Assembly: GCF_040807025.1 (NCBI RefSeq)
Contig: NC_090943.1
Location: 27,061,213-27,125,212, forward strand
Reading direction: 5' to 3'
DNA: 64,000 bases
DNA from: Struthio camelus
Lineage: Eukaryota; Chordata; Aves; Struthioniformes; Struthionidae
The notes under the pieces were generated by a model that saw nothing but the letters and a program-made list of their open reading frames with translations, ran no database searches and was not told the DNA's origin. Each line of letters begins with the position of its first letter. Position 1 is the stretch's first letter. Below are positions 20,742-31,993 of the stretch, one piece after another. A program made the translations under genes and the position numbers.

Positions 20742-23700
20742 CTAGAAGGCAATACAAAGCAGTTAGAATACTTGTTAACTCAGCTATAAAATAACCTTTG
20801 ACAATTGTAAAATTTTACATGAACTGTAATCTTGTCTTTCTAAACTGGCTTTGAGCCAGCAAACATTATGTAACTACATGAAAGCCTTGTTTTTATAAAT
20901 TTTCAAAACAAGGAACAGACTGAATAGTTTGGATAAGATTCTATTGTTCTGTTCTCACCAGAGTGAGAATTTAGGCGATATTGAAGGAGAGTGTACAACA
21001 TTCTGAAAAGATATCAACTGCAACCGTACTGCAGCCATATTTGCAAACTGTTTTGAGTTATGAAGCTGTGTACATTTTATTCTACCTTAAAATGACTTCC
21101 TATTAACATGTTTTAACCTTGACTTAAGGACTTGAGTCATTTAAATATAACACATGCTAACCTAAAAATTTTTTTTAATAGCTGTAAATAGTACTTGGAA
21201 TAGCAATTACTAAATGCAAAACTAAGGATCCTATCAATCAATCAACTGCATTTTTTCAATGGCATTTCCACAGCAAGCAAGCTTTCAGGCAGCAATAGAA
21301 AGAAGAAATACCCTCAGATACTACAGGATGAGGAGGTGCTGTAAGAGGTATGAGTCAGTTAAGTACATGGTCACTCAGGAAAACACTGCATTTCCTTATT
21401 TCCCAGTTGTTACTTACCAGCACCAAATGGAACATATGCAAATTTCTCTGCCGCTGCTGGGTTATCTTGGAGATACCGGTCAGGCTTGAAGTCTAGAGCA
21501 TCTTTCCATGAGTCCTTCAGTCTGTGGTTAACAGTGGGAGACACACAGACCTGATGGCCAGGAGGAATACTATACCCAGCAACAGTCTACAAGGCAGGGA
21601 GAGAAGAACCTAAGTGTTGCAAGAAAATTCTCCTTTCTTTTTAAAATAATACGTGAAAATTAATTAGGTCTCACAACAGAATTTCAAAAGAGATTTGGCT
21701 GAGTCCGTTTAAAATTAATGCAGTCTAATATGTCATTGTTTTAATTGTGCAGGGCACAGTATTCAGGCAACTGCAGAAAGCTTTCAGATGCTTTAACTAA
21801 ACTGATGATTCTACAAGAAGAATTTTAAAAGACTGCTGCTGAATGAACTTAAGATATGTTGAAAACATTTTTAAAAGCTATCACTCCCCTGACAAATAAC
21901 TTGAGGTCTGTCTTATTTATACAAACAACAACTTTTCTTTTACATTTACCTAGCATGTATTGTTAGGCAAGCACAAGCCAATTTTTTTCCAAGGTAACTT
22001 AACTTAAAAAAAAAAAAAAAAACACACCCACTGGCAAACCACAGAGTCTTTAAATGGTAGTACTAAATTAAGAACTCCAGAGACACTGATGGCTAAAAGA
22101 AAGAGTCAGTTCCACCCAGTAGGACCAAGCAGGAATATGGGAGTGCATCTTCCCCTATCTAAGTAAGTGGGATGTGGGACTACAAATTAAGACTTTCATC
22201 AGTTACCACCACCACAGACTTTTGCATATCTTCAGAAACCTTTAATAATAAAATAAAGCAAATCCTGAGGCACAGCTAGTATTTCAATTTTAGCAATTTT
22301 ATTTTTTTTTAAGCTCCCATCATCTTTTATCCTTAAATTTAATCTAGAAGGGTATCATTCAGGATAAAAAAAGACAGACTACGATTAATTACAGTAGCTT
22401 CTTTCTAAAGAGGCAAAACTTATTCCTGTGATGCTATTGTTAGAATACAGGTCGACATTCCTAACTAGGTTACTGTCCTTGCCTAGCTAACCTCACCTTC
22501 TGGCCAGCAGGAAAGATTAGGAACACAGGAGTGGCTGAGGGATGTGTTCTTGTTGGTATTTTTTTTTTTCCCCCCACCTGAGCAGCACGATACCCCAGCC
22601 CCCTGCTTCCCCAAAAGACACCACCAGCACACAATTCTTGTGCAACACGAGTTAGATGCTAGCTGCACCTTGCCAGTGTTACAGTTGCATCTGGTGGTGG
22701 ACTAGAGAAGCGGACTGCATATATGCAGTTGTTTTGTAAAAAGCTAGTTGGCTGTAATTATTTGATGTGCAGCTAAGGAATATGCTATGCTGAGGGAGAT
22801 TAACATAGCCGTTTGCACATAATCACCAAGAAAGAAAAGAAAAGTTCTCTCACCCTTTGCCTTTTAGTACAAATTTGCATCAAAAAGTGTGACAATTTTG
22901 ATCTGTTCATCCAGAACACAGAAATACAGGAAGTATAATACCTAATGCGAATATAAGGCATATAAAAACCCCACAACATACCTGGAAAAAGGTTACTCAA
23001 GAGGAAATTCAAGAATTAAAGACGAGACAATATGATATACTATGATGTCACACAGTCCAAGCAGAGCTCCAGTCCCACAAAAAATACATGCAATAGCAAC
23101 AGAAGTGTAAGTGGAAACAGATCTATGGATTGGCTGGTGTCCTGGACTCAACAGGACTACTTTAAGAGGTATTGAGTACTGGCATCAATGTATGTTCCTA
23201 ACACATTGAAAAAAATAGGATGATTAATGCTAAGAATTGACTAAATAGGACTAAGGTAATTCTTGTTGACATAGCACAATGTCAACAAGATCTGACCCAG
23301 TAGTAAGAAGAGGTATCAGTACAGGTGAGTGGTTAAACCTAATCAGGGACTAGGAACTAGTCTAAGTAAGTAGTTCAGTACATCCTGGGATGCCACTGGC
23401 CATCACTGCTGCCAGGATGCACCGCTCACTTGTGTTCTGCCCTCTCTCAGCTGAGGCACCCCCAGCTCTGCCTGGCCTTTTCTGCCTATCTGCTCTCCAG
23501 GCAGTCAGTCTGTACCACTGTAGGGGTTAGTCCATCCCAGCTTCAGAACTTCGCACAATTCATCAAGGACAAATGTGAAGTTCCTCTCGGCCCATTCCTC
23601 TTGCCTGCCTCAGTCGCTCTGAATAGCCCTGCTTTACTGAAGTGAAGTTACATCCAGTAACTGTACTCACTTGAGGAGTTTTGGCCATTCTCATCATAGT

Positions 23701-26700
23701 CATTATAGGCGGTCTCAGCCGTAAAGTTTCTTTTAGACAGCGATCCAGCAAACTGAGATCCTTCAGCTGCAAATATAAAGAAAATGATCTATCAAAATAT
23801 AGTCAAGTTTATTCAACGTGCACAAAAAGGTATTTTATACCATTTTAAAATTCAAAGAATAAGCACCTCATTTACATGTACTTCATTAGCTACCCTGATA
23901 AATTTCTGCTTTTTCATTTAATTCAACTAAAAAATAATTCTCTGACCAGTAGAATCAATAATGGCTAGTTCCTTATTGATCTGTCTCAGAGGTGTTTTCT
24001 GATGCCTCATTGAAGAAAAAAAAGATCACACTGCATCCTCTTCCTCAGTGGGAATACAAAGGTCTTCCTCCTCTACCCAGTTGGATCATTTTAACAGAGT
24101 TTATAGGAACTGTAATTTCTTTGATCAACACTAATATAAAATAGTAGCAGGTTGAAAAGCTACTGGAAAAGGAGGAGATGGAGGAAACACATTGGCAAAC
24201 AGCATCACCACAGAGTGCTTATGACAGATTACGATTCTATTACAAAGCATACTTTTTATTACAAAGCATTACATTTTTGCAAGTGTCTGCAATATAAAAA
24301 TATCCAGCAGAAATAACATAACATACGTACGTGTTCATAAGTTAATGGCGGCAAGTCATCTCCACAAACTGCTTTCTGTTCTGCATAACACTTTTCCTGT
24401 ATTGACTTGTCTCTGGCTAGGAAGAAGCCAAGCCAGGCACTAGTGGTGGAGGACGTGTGCTGCCCTGCTAACAGCAACCCAATAAGCATGCCAGCAATTT
24501 CGTCATCTGTCAGGAGACGGCCGTCCCTAGGTTAAAGGACAATATGTTAGAGCTTCATTTGATGAGGTTTCCAGTTATAGTTGTGTATACAATTTTGACC
24601 AATTTAGTTTTCTTTCTCTTAGGCTGCCCACTCCAAGTGGAACAGCAGGGAGCGACAGATGCTCTGGGAAGCTTACATTACTGGAAGGCCAGAAATGAGA
24701 AAGGAAGCAATCATTCAATCACTGATGATAACCTCAGGAAGTCTGAATAAGCATTTATAATTAAACTTGTGAAGATTTTTTAGAATAGAACCAATGCTGG
24801 CAAGAAAAGGCAAGAAAAAGCAAATGCAGCACATCAGATTTTTTTTTTATTTTTGGGGCAGGGGGGAGTAGATAGGTGCAACTGAAGAATTCAAAGCTAA
24901 AGCATAACTATCTCTCAATGGCAAGTCTTCAATCCTTTAGCTTACTTATAGGAAGCATCAAGTAGAGTTTGGAGCATGTCATCTTCCTTTTCCTCAGACT
25001 TCCGACGTTTCTGGATAACCTTATAGAAGATATTCTTTATTTCTCTGTGCGCTCGATCTCGTCGTCTGCAATTCAAAGCATCTGTATTAGCCACTTTATA
25101 CAAAGTAACATATAAAATGCTCATGAAGATTTCCTGGGATGTCTAAAACATCCTTACAAACAAGAAATTGGGGGAGGGGGGGGGAGCCTAAATGTTATTT
25201 TTGGTACCTGAAGCTAGGAAGAGGTAGCCAACCTGGCAGAAGCCAGGCAGCATGAGTAAATCCCCCATCCAAATCAGCATACAGCTGAGCCACCTTCTCA
25301 TTCAGTAAGCTTCTTATTTCTTTCCCATGTAAGCAATGACTTGCTGTCAAAATGATTAGTTCTGAAAGGGCTTCAAACAGATCTGAGGAAAGATTTGAAA
25401 AAAAACAGTGAGAATACATTTCATGGGAGACAGTAAGTCTCACAGGTTGCAAGCTATTTTTATTTTGTAGAAGAAGAAAACTAAGTAAATAAACACAGAT
25501 TCGTAATTTTAGATAGAGTTTTAGCTTGTTTTCCTAGTAAAACTTGGACTTTTGTGTGTCTATCCATCTCTCTACTAATAACATTTTTAACTAGGCTGCT
25601 GACTTCAACCTTTTTCTAAGATATTTTTTCTAGGAAACGTGCAAGGAAAGCTATTAATCCTTCCATACAAAGGAAAACTATGCAGCACAAGCTCAATCCT
25701 TACTACACATACAAGAAGTCATACAGGAACATAACTTTGAAATGCAAATCCACGGTCAACCAGTTAATTTGGCTGCTCATTAAACTACTTTGAGTATTTC
25801 TGAATTTGTTCTTTCACTATTGTCTTGCAAGAATAGCAATGGGATATGCCCAGCAGGCTAACTGAGAAAGCCAGGTAGAAAATAAAAGAAGAATCCCACT
25901 CAGATCACTATTTACTCACATGAAAATCCAGGAATCACCACCACAATGGCCAAATCCCCCTAAATCAACTGAAACACATACTGTATCTTTACACAAGTAC
26001 TTCCTATCAACCTAACCTTATCAATCTTAAGCACGCAGGTCTTCAGTGTAGATGATACCCGGGCTAAGATTTCACATGAGTTCTGAGAAGGCAGTGCAGT
26101 TTTTTTTTTTTTTTTTCCTTCCCCTAGGGACTAAGAATGGTTACAGTCAACTGACTCATATCTTGGAAAACTAGCATGATTCAAGCCAGGCAATACGTAC
26201 AGAGTTTATTCCCACACTAAGAAAGAATGAGTAAAACTTCTCTTCATCAATGAAGAAAAAAAAAAAAAAAAAAAATCAATGAATCAATGAATTTCTGAGC
26301 AGCTGTATTCTCCCAGAGCCTTAAATTTGAGTAAAAAAAAAAAAAAAAGTATTGTATGTTGTTCTTGTATGTTTCTTCTGATGTCCAATAGAGATTAATC
26401 TATGTCATTTTTTATTCCTTTAATAATGCTGCAGTAAATTCTTTACCAAAAAAAATACAAAACCCACATCCTGCATTGGCCTTCATTCCTTCGCAAAAAA
26501 CCTGAGTGAAAAGGTATTTTATCTGGCTTACTCTTTTCTCCGCTCTCTCCCCATGTTTTGAAATACTCCTTTGTTTCTTCTTCAATCACAGACACATGCT
26601 GTTTAAACTGGCCAATATTTAGGCCAGTTTTGAGCATCTTCTTCTGCTCCAAGAACACCTAGAAGAACCAAGATGGAAGTAGTACTCAGTATAAGGATCA

Positions 26701-29538
26701 TCATATTAATGTAATTAACAATTCGTTATTTTTTTGTACTGTAACAAGATATAAAAGGAAAAAGAAATTAGGATTAGAATTGGCAGGGTACAGCAGATAT
26801 TAAGATTTGAGTAACAGATAACATTCTGTGTTTCACCTACTTTTTTTTTTTTTCCCCCCAGACAAATGTCTAATAATATCCAGACAAAATACTAGCTTAA
26901 AGGAGCTACAATTCCTTTTTCTACAGCACCAAAATAGAAAATTCTTTCCTTTTTAAGCTTTAACAATGAAGATACAAGATGCATCCAGCATTAACATATC
27001 CAATACACTTTAGACACATGATTAATAACTATATACATAACCCCAAACCTATTCAGACCTGTCCTGCAAGATCTGAATTCAGCCTGCGTTTCACATTCCG
27101 CAGCCTCCTGGCTTCATCTTCCCCCAGTTTCTCTCTTCTCCCATGCTGTAACACCTTACTTCTAATCCTGAATTGCACCTTTCCTTCCCAACTCCCTCTG
27201 ATCTCGCTGCCCAGAGAGTGAGACAGAAATAGGAAGCCAACTGCTTCCCAGGGAAGTGATGAGCTTCACGCCCCCCTTAACTTTCTCTCTTTTAGATGGT
27301 TTGTAAACCATCTGAACATCTTTGTTTTACCATCTCTGGTAAAACAAGAAATAGGATCAGGACTGATGAATGGCCTAACAGCAAATAACGTAGCCTACAC
27401 ATGTTCAGTCTTGCTCATCCAACTGAAACTATTTATCAGCTGCATCATGCTTTGCTGTCAGAATTCCGTATGAACAATAAAACGCATCATATAGAACCAA
27501 AAGCTCATGGCTTCCTAATCAGAATTTAAACATCTTACCCTTCTACACATTTTCAGTTTAAAACACATACCATATTAGGGACATCATACGCAACTCCCTT
27601 GCCAAAGACTGGGGTGGTTAACCGAGAGTATACATCCTCTGCATTCAAATCTTCGTTTTTACTATTGAAGAGTAGAGCAGCAGCATCACTGCCCAGAAGG
27701 TACGTGAACGTCTTGCCAACCATAGTGAAACTGAAGACAGGCCCATACTAAGAGGAAAAAAAAATACCAGTTCATTTTACATAACATGAACGTGTACCAT
27801 AAAAATCACGGTCTCTTGTGTTTCATATGATATTACCTATTTAATATATGACAGCATTACTTCAGTGCAGCAATTTCTGTGGCTTGAGACTGACTGTCTC
27901 CAACTACAAATCTGATATGCACATGCACCTACATAATACACTGGAAGTGTCACATGCGTAAGTAGCAATGAGGCAGAAGGAAAGAAAAGAAGAAAAAGAA
28001 AGGGAAGCTCTACAGAGGAAACTGGCACAAGTCACTATTCCCCTAAGAAGGGTCTAGAGATATAATATGAATATAAATATTTTAAACTACATTTAAAATT
28101 AGTTTTCTGTATTTTAGACACTGCAAAATACATCAATAAGTTTTACTGCACGGTAATTAAGGCTCTACTGCATTGACTTGTTTCTTTTTTTCTTTTGGAC
28201 TGTTTAAATTACCGTGCTTTTATGCACCAACACTTTACCATTGCAAAGGACCTTAAAATCCATAACATGATGTACAGAGGAAGTGAGTTACTATAGTCCG
28301 ACCTGGTCTCAAACAGAATAGTAAAGAGTGAGATTAAAAGACCACAAGTAAGGAAAGAAATAAAGTTATAAAAAGGCTTTTTAATTACTTGTGATTCAAC
28401 TACGAACATTACCTGAATACACAGATATATTTTTCCAACTGACTCACAAGAGATATCACAGAAAATGTGGCTTTTTCAGAAACGAAGTTGCACTGTATAT
28501 AAACAGATCGCCAAAAAAAAAAAACCCAGCCTACTGTGGATGTTTCATACCATACTCAAGACAGCTAATGAGAATGAACTTTTTTTAAGCAGGTCTGAAA
28601 CACAGAACTTAGCAGGTAAGCACGAATATTTTAGCATATGCTCAGGCAGTCACATGGGAGAACACACCTGTTCATAAGCATTTTCCAAAAATTCAATGGG
28701 ACTTTTTCCAAACGCTATCGCATGCCCCAGGAAAGGGATGCCTGACGAAATGTAAGGTGGGTATTTCTGAGGAAGAAAAAGAAAAGCAAATATTGTACTT
28801 TCTTCAGAGCACAATAAAACGGCACATTCATCCACGTAACAACCAAACACAAGAGAGGCTCTCTATGTATTTTAAGTTTTTTTGTGAAAAACCCAACTTC
28901 GGACGACTAATTTATTTTCTTAATACGGTACGACCGGGCAGCAGAGATTGAAATAAGCATTCTCGCTAACCTGCCCCTGAAATTAAAGCACGCAGATATC
29001 GCCACCGAAAAGCAGCCAGTCAAAAAACAAACACGGAGTAATGATTAACTGACTCCCGAAAGCACCAGCCTCGATTTAGGAACAGATTTCATGCGTAGGT
29101 GGAAGCATTCCTTTCACCTTCATTCACGCGGCAGTAACGGGCACGGGCTTTGCCTCCACCAAACCCACGCAGCTCGGTCCCGGGTGGCACCAAGCAGCTG
29201 AGGGCAGGGTCGAGCCCGCGCAGCGTCCCCGCCAGACACTCGCCCGGGTGGGGGGGGGGGGGGGGGCGGCGGGACGCGCTCCGCGCTCCGCTCCGCACAG
29301 CCTGCGCCCGCCGCGGCCCGGCCGCCGCCGTGCCCCCACCCGCCTCGCCCGGCAGCACCACGGTGCCCCCTCCCTCGGCGCCCACCTCCTGGTCGGAGCC
29401 GACGTGGCGCCGGTAACCGAGCTGGAGCAGGTAGCCGAGGCTCAGCACGAAGGCGGAGGCGGCCAGCACCAAGGAGAGGGGGCTGCCGACGGCCACCCGC
29501 TCCAGGAGGCCGCCGCCGACGTCCAGCAGGCTCAGCAT
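20563..29538 (-). CDS. CYP51A1: Lanosterol 14-alpha-demethylase (CYP51A1), complete, 10 exons
   Basis: CYP51A1 is the ER-membrane cytochrome P450 that removes the 14-alpha-methyl group of lanosterol in three NADPH-P450-reductase-dependent steps of cholesterol synthesis. Exons in transcript order: 29386-29538, 28668-28766, 27571-27747, 26532-26658, 25208-25382, 24946-25065, 24331-24526, 23671-23766, 21418-21586, 20563-20741. They join to 1,491 nt (496 residues plus TGA), close to the ~503-residue family size, with phase kept at every junction. Visible landmarks: membrane anchor ~20-42; the CYP51 B'-helix signature [16 protein letters not shown] at 124-139; I-helix AGQHTSST at 304-311, with the CYP51-type His-Thr pair; ExxR as ETLR at 362-365; and haem loop FGAGRHRCIG at 435-444, with Cys442 the haem ligand. 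All key residues are present, so the enzyme should be active. The N-terminal ~55 residues differ most from the mammalian protein I recall. Confidence 0.97.
21418..21586 (-). CDS. CYP51A1: CYP51A1 exon 9, PERF-like region
   Basis: 169 nt, acceptor GCCTTGTAG, donor GCTG|GTAAGT. Encodes [20 protein letters not shown], the [11 protein letters not shown] meander and the start of the haem loop, YVPFGAG. Confidence 0.97.
21587..23670 (-). other. CYP51A1: CYP51A1 intron 8
   Basis: 2.1 kb intron, the largest in the gene, with A-tracts near 22004-22021 and a T/C tract near 22557-22577. No element family recognised. Confidence 0.65.
23671..23766 (-). CDS. CYP51A1: CYP51A1 exon 8, K-helix ExxR
   Basis: 32 codons, phase 0 at both ends, acceptor TATTTGCAG, donor CAA|GTGAGT. 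Contains [17 protein letters not shown] with the invariant Glu-x-x-Arg at 362-365. Confidence 0.97.
24331..24526 (-). CDS. CYP51A1: CYP51A1 exon 7, I-helix
   Basis: 196 nt, acceptor TTAACCTAG, donor GAACAC|GTACGT. Contains [20 protein letters not shown] followed by [14 protein letters not shown]51 enzymes have His-Thr here where most P450s have an acidic residue-Thr pair for oxygen activation. Confidence 0.97.
24946..25065 (-). CDS. CYP51A1: CYP51A1 exon 6
   Basis: 120 nt, acceptor AATTGCAG, donor CTATAA|GTAAGC. Encodes [20 protein letters not shown] and LLDASYK, the H-helix region leading into helix I. Confidence 0.95.
25208..25382 (-). CDS. CYP51A1: CYP51A1 exon 5
   Basis: 175 nt, acceptor TTTCCTCAG, donor TTCAG|GTACCA. 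Encodes [20 protein letters not shown] and [20 protein letters not shown], a strictly conserved CYP51 segment. Confidence 0.96.
25383..26531 (-). other. CYP51A1: CYP51A1 intron 4
   Basis: 1.15 kb. Holds homopolymer runs: T near 26100-26117, A near 26253-26273 and A near 26333-26347. TCAATGAA words repeat beside the second run. No transposon recognised. Confidence 0.65.
26532..26658 (-). CDS. CYP51A1: CYP51A1 exon 4
   Basis: 127 nt, acceptor TTCTTCTAG, donor AAAAGA|GTAAGC. Encodes [15 protein letters not shown] and [12 protein letters not shown]. The last base completes an Asn codon with exon 5. Confidence 0.95.
26659..27570 (-). other. CYP51A1: CYP51A1 intron 3
   Basis: 0.9 kb with a T/C tract near 26843-26859, a pyrimidine-rich stretch at about 27060-27200 and two adjacent perfect hairpins at 27294-27347 (see findings). 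Confidence 0.7.
27294..27347. repeat. Two adjacent perfect inverted repeats
   Basis: Arm AGATGGTTT (27294-27302) pairs with AAACCATCT (27305-27313). Arm TTGTTTTACCA (27322-27332) pairs with TGGTAAAACAA (27337-27347). Loops are 2 and 4 nt, separated by 8 bp. Confidence 0.9.
27571..27747 (-). CDS. CYP51A1: CYP51A1 exon 3, substrate-recognition B' region
   Basis: 59 codons, phase 0 at both ends, acceptor TTCCTCTTAG, donor ATG|GTATGT. Starts [14 protein letters not shown] and holds the CYP51 family signature at residues 124-139, whose first Tyr and Phe-Gly contact sterol and azole ligands in known structures. Confidence 0.96.
27748..28667 (-). other. CYP51A1: CYP51A1 intron 2
   Basis: 0.9 kb AT-rich intron. 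Nothing recognised beyond a normal acceptor tract. Confidence 0.65.
28668..28766 (-). CDS. CYP51A1: CYP51A1 exon 2
   Basis: 33 codons, phase 0 at both ends, acceptor TTCCTCAG, donor CAG|GTGTGT. Encodes the proline-rich hinge [14 protein letters not shown] and [17 protein letters not shown], nearly identical to vertebrate CYP51. Confidence 0.95.
29250..29266 (+). repeat. Poly-G run (17 G) in CYP51A1 intron 1
   Basis: Seventeen consecutive G on the plus strand within the CpG island. This is G-quadruplex-capable on the template strand and prone to sequencing error. Confidence 0.9.
29386..29538 (-). CDS. CYP51A1: CYP51A1 exon 1, start codon and membrane anchor
   Basis: 51 codons from ATG at 29538, inside the CpG island, ending GAG|GTGGGC. 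It starts [10 protein letters not shown] and has a hydrophobic helix [20 protein letters not shown] followed by Arg-Arg, a typical microsomal P450 signal anchor. The frame remains open past the donor through GC-rich intron, but that extension lacks P450 character. Confidence 0.9.
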
Positions 29539-29673
29539 CTCCTCAGCGACCGGCCGGGCGGACGAGCGGGCGGCGGCGCCGACCTGCCGCTAAGCCGCGC
29601 GCGCGCGCCCCGCCCGCCGCGCGCCGCGGCGCTGGGCTGATCTCTGCCCATTTGACGATTCCCGGAGCCGGAG

Positions 29674-29761
29674 CCAATGGGCAGCCGCGCGCCACGGGGT
29701 GACGGCATCTGCCGGGCTGCGAGAGGGCGTGATTGGGTGGGCGGACGGGGGAGGGGCGGGG
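29674..29761 (-). promoter_or_regulatory. CYP51A1: NF-Y, SRE-like and GC-box cluster upstream of CYP51A1
   Basis: CCAAT at 29674-29678 and ATTGG at 29732-29736 are two NF-Y boxes in opposite orientation. Between them, 29693-29703 read on the minus strand is GTCACCCCGTG, close to the sterol regulatory element ATCACCCCAC. Sp1-type GGGCGG lies at 29739-29744 and GGGGCGGGG around 29753-29761. Cholesterol genes are typically driven by SREBP with NF-Y and Sp1. The SRE call is inference. Confidence 0.5.
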
Positions 29762-29837
29762 CGCTGCCGCTGGCGGGGAGGCCGTTGACGCCAGGTGGCC
29801 GCGGGGCGCCCTGCGAGGGCTGGCGGCGCTCGGCCGG

Positions 29838-29860
29838 CGCGGGGCGGGGCGGGGCGGGTT
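29838..29860. promoter_or_regulatory. Tandem GC boxes
   Basis: Three consecutive GGGGC repeats give overlapping Sp1/KLF sites at the outer edge of the CYP51A1 CpG island. Confidence 0.6.
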
Positions 29861-29989
29861 GCTGCGCCGCGAGCGGCACGTCGGGCTTTCTGCGGTGGGT
29901 GTGGCGGCCGGGTGGCCTGTCCCGTGGTTTGGATGCCCGTGTTCCCGTTGTGATTGGTGCGCGTTTGGTTCACGATCCCAGCAGCGCTT

Positions 29990-31800
29990 CTAGGTTAGTC
30001 TGCTCTGAAAGGAACCCAGTTGCTGCGCACGAAAACCAGCATGTGAAGCAAGTCAAGGCGAGCACGCGGGCTGAACTGCCGGGCGCGCTGCGTGCCTCCA
30101 AACCAAAGGCTGACCTCGGCACAGACAGCAGCACACCAGAAACTCCTCTCCCACACCGCAGCTCTCCTGAACGCCTTCGCCGATGTTTTCTTCAGTCAGC
30201 TGAAATGCCCTCGAGACAACCAGAAGTGTACCCGCCTCGTTCAGCTCCTCCCTATAGTCTGCACAGCTGCAGGATTACTACTAATTACTATTAATGATTA
30301 CCAGTAATTACTACTTACTGTGAAGGCAGAACATCAGGCTCACAGGTTGCTCTCATGGGCTGCTAGCCAAGCCTGAAGTCTGTTTTAACACTTCTTCATT
30401 GCTATCTAAAGTAGCTAGAATAAAGCTAGTACGGGTGGGTATGTCTAGCGGTGACACAGTTATGCCTTTGCTGGCGCTATGGGTGTGCGTCTTCAGCGTC
30501 GCTCAGCCTGAAGCCTTACCTAGTTTCAGTTCTCATGGTGCAGCGTTCAAAAAGACTCCAGTGGCTGAGCACGTCTGCGCAAGACAGTGCCTAGAGCATC
30601 ATCGGCCATTTCAAAACTGCTAAACGAGAGCGAGGCCCGTTCGGATCCCTAGGCTTGAGGCCAAGCAGTATGAATTGAGTTGCCTCCACTGCACGTAGGG
30701 CCTGCACGCGCCCCCTGTACACCAGACTGGCCGAATCTACAACATAGCACATGAACCTAGTGGGTCTCGTCTGCACCACCTGGGGTACCCCTGCGACCAT
30801 AAAGTAATATTTTTTTCCACTTCAAAATGTCTGTAGTAATTTACTGTGTTCCACGCCACCTGAATGGTGCTCTTACAATGTGAAACGGAGCATGTGCATT
30901 GCACGGCCCAGAGCACCACAAGAGGGAATATGGGAATGTTTATGATTAAAGACTTGCACGGATAGTGACAGAAGATGGCGCAGGGTGGGGAGAGCCAACG
31001 CCTTGCAGTATCATCTATATTGTTTTTTGGAAGTTGTTTCTGAAGCGGATTGTCCTCAGAACCATGCCAGCTTTGTCTTGGAGAGGGCTCTGGCACAGCC
31101 CAAAGCAGAGCCAGATGCCAAGTCAAGTCAGGTAGTAAGGACAACTCAGTGCTTGAGCTCACGCCCTTGCTCTCTTATGTAGCAGTGTAGGTGTTTCCAT
31201 TGATGCCACGTGCTTTATCGGTAGACACGGTAGACACCTAAGCTCCCTGTTTCTAAACACATTTCCCATATTTTGCGGTCACTGGGAAATGGCGTGTTTC
31301 TTCCTGATGCTTATGTACTGCTTTCAGGTAAGCCAGAAAGATAACTGTTGGAGCTCTGTGCTCTGAGCTCTGTATATTTTCAGGATGCCTCCTGTATCTT
31401 CATATAGCTTCAAACTACATTCTAAAATTGCTCTGAATACCCTGCTAAAACTATGAAGGAAAATTTTTCACTTCATAATCATTATTCAAGAATTTAAACG
31501 GGGAATATCACAACAATGAAACAAACAACTTGATGTAACAGATGTAAGGCATTCTACTCAATTTAACGTCACTTTAAGTACATTTTTAAACAAATTAAAA
31601 TTATTTCACTTTGGAAATCAAAAAAGGTACTTTTTTTTTTTTGAATATATTCCATTTGTAAAAGATAAACAGAAGATTCTACAAAGTGGTTCAGAAACAG
31701 GCTGAGCTTCTCTCAAGATATGGTATGCTCAAAGTGATAATACTTTCAGGGGGAAAAAACTGACATCACAAATTTTCTTTCCTTTCAGAAATACTCTTTG
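29990..31800. other. Intergenic region between CYP51A1 and LRRD1
   Basis: About 1.8 kb upstream of CYP51A1 and downstream of LRRD1. Contains an ATTACTA-type cluster at about 30274-30320 and sequence of moderate GC content. No exon, RNA gene or recognised repeat. Its open frames overlap on both strands and show no family features. The LRRD1 3' UTR must lie at its right end, but I see no canonical minus-strand AATAAA close to the stop. Confidence 0.6.
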
Positions 31801-31812
31801 TACATTACATGC

Positions 31813-31993
31813 TCACAATTTTACTGATTGTGAACAGAGTTTTAAAGCTTTCACTTTGTTGATGAGATAATGCATGCCTGTCATTACTAGGATTCTGATT
31901 AGTTTATCTATCATTTCAGCAGAAGATAGGACTTGGTTTTCACTTCTCCAAATGTTCAGCGCTGTAGTGATTTTCTCTTCCGGCTTAACAGCC
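31813..31993 (-). CDS. LRRD1: LRRD1 coding exon 5: C-terminus
   Basis: 181 nt after acceptor TTCCTAACAG, ending in TGA at 31813-31815. Encodes AVKPEEKITTALNIWRSENQ and a final amphipathic helix MIDKLIRILVMTGM. It shows no useful ATG-initiated frame; it was found by phase from exon 4. Confidence 0.85.

Larger units (their letters stand above)
29130..29960. promoter_or_regulatory. CYP51A1: CpG island and promoter of CYP51A1
   Basis: Dense CG dinucleotides and runs of GC boxes, starting in intron 1 and continuing through exon 1 to about 420 bp upstream of the ATG. There is no TATA box near the start. The plus-strand side also lies in the island, so a divergent transcript is possible, but no gene is visible there. 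Island limits were judged by eye. Confidence 0.85.

Noticed and set aside
29532..30294. Several 85-205-codon open frames on both strands over the CYP51A1 CpG island
   Set aside because: High GC content removes stop codons; the products are Arg/Ala/Pro/Gly-rich, overlap each other and have no domain or conserved start.
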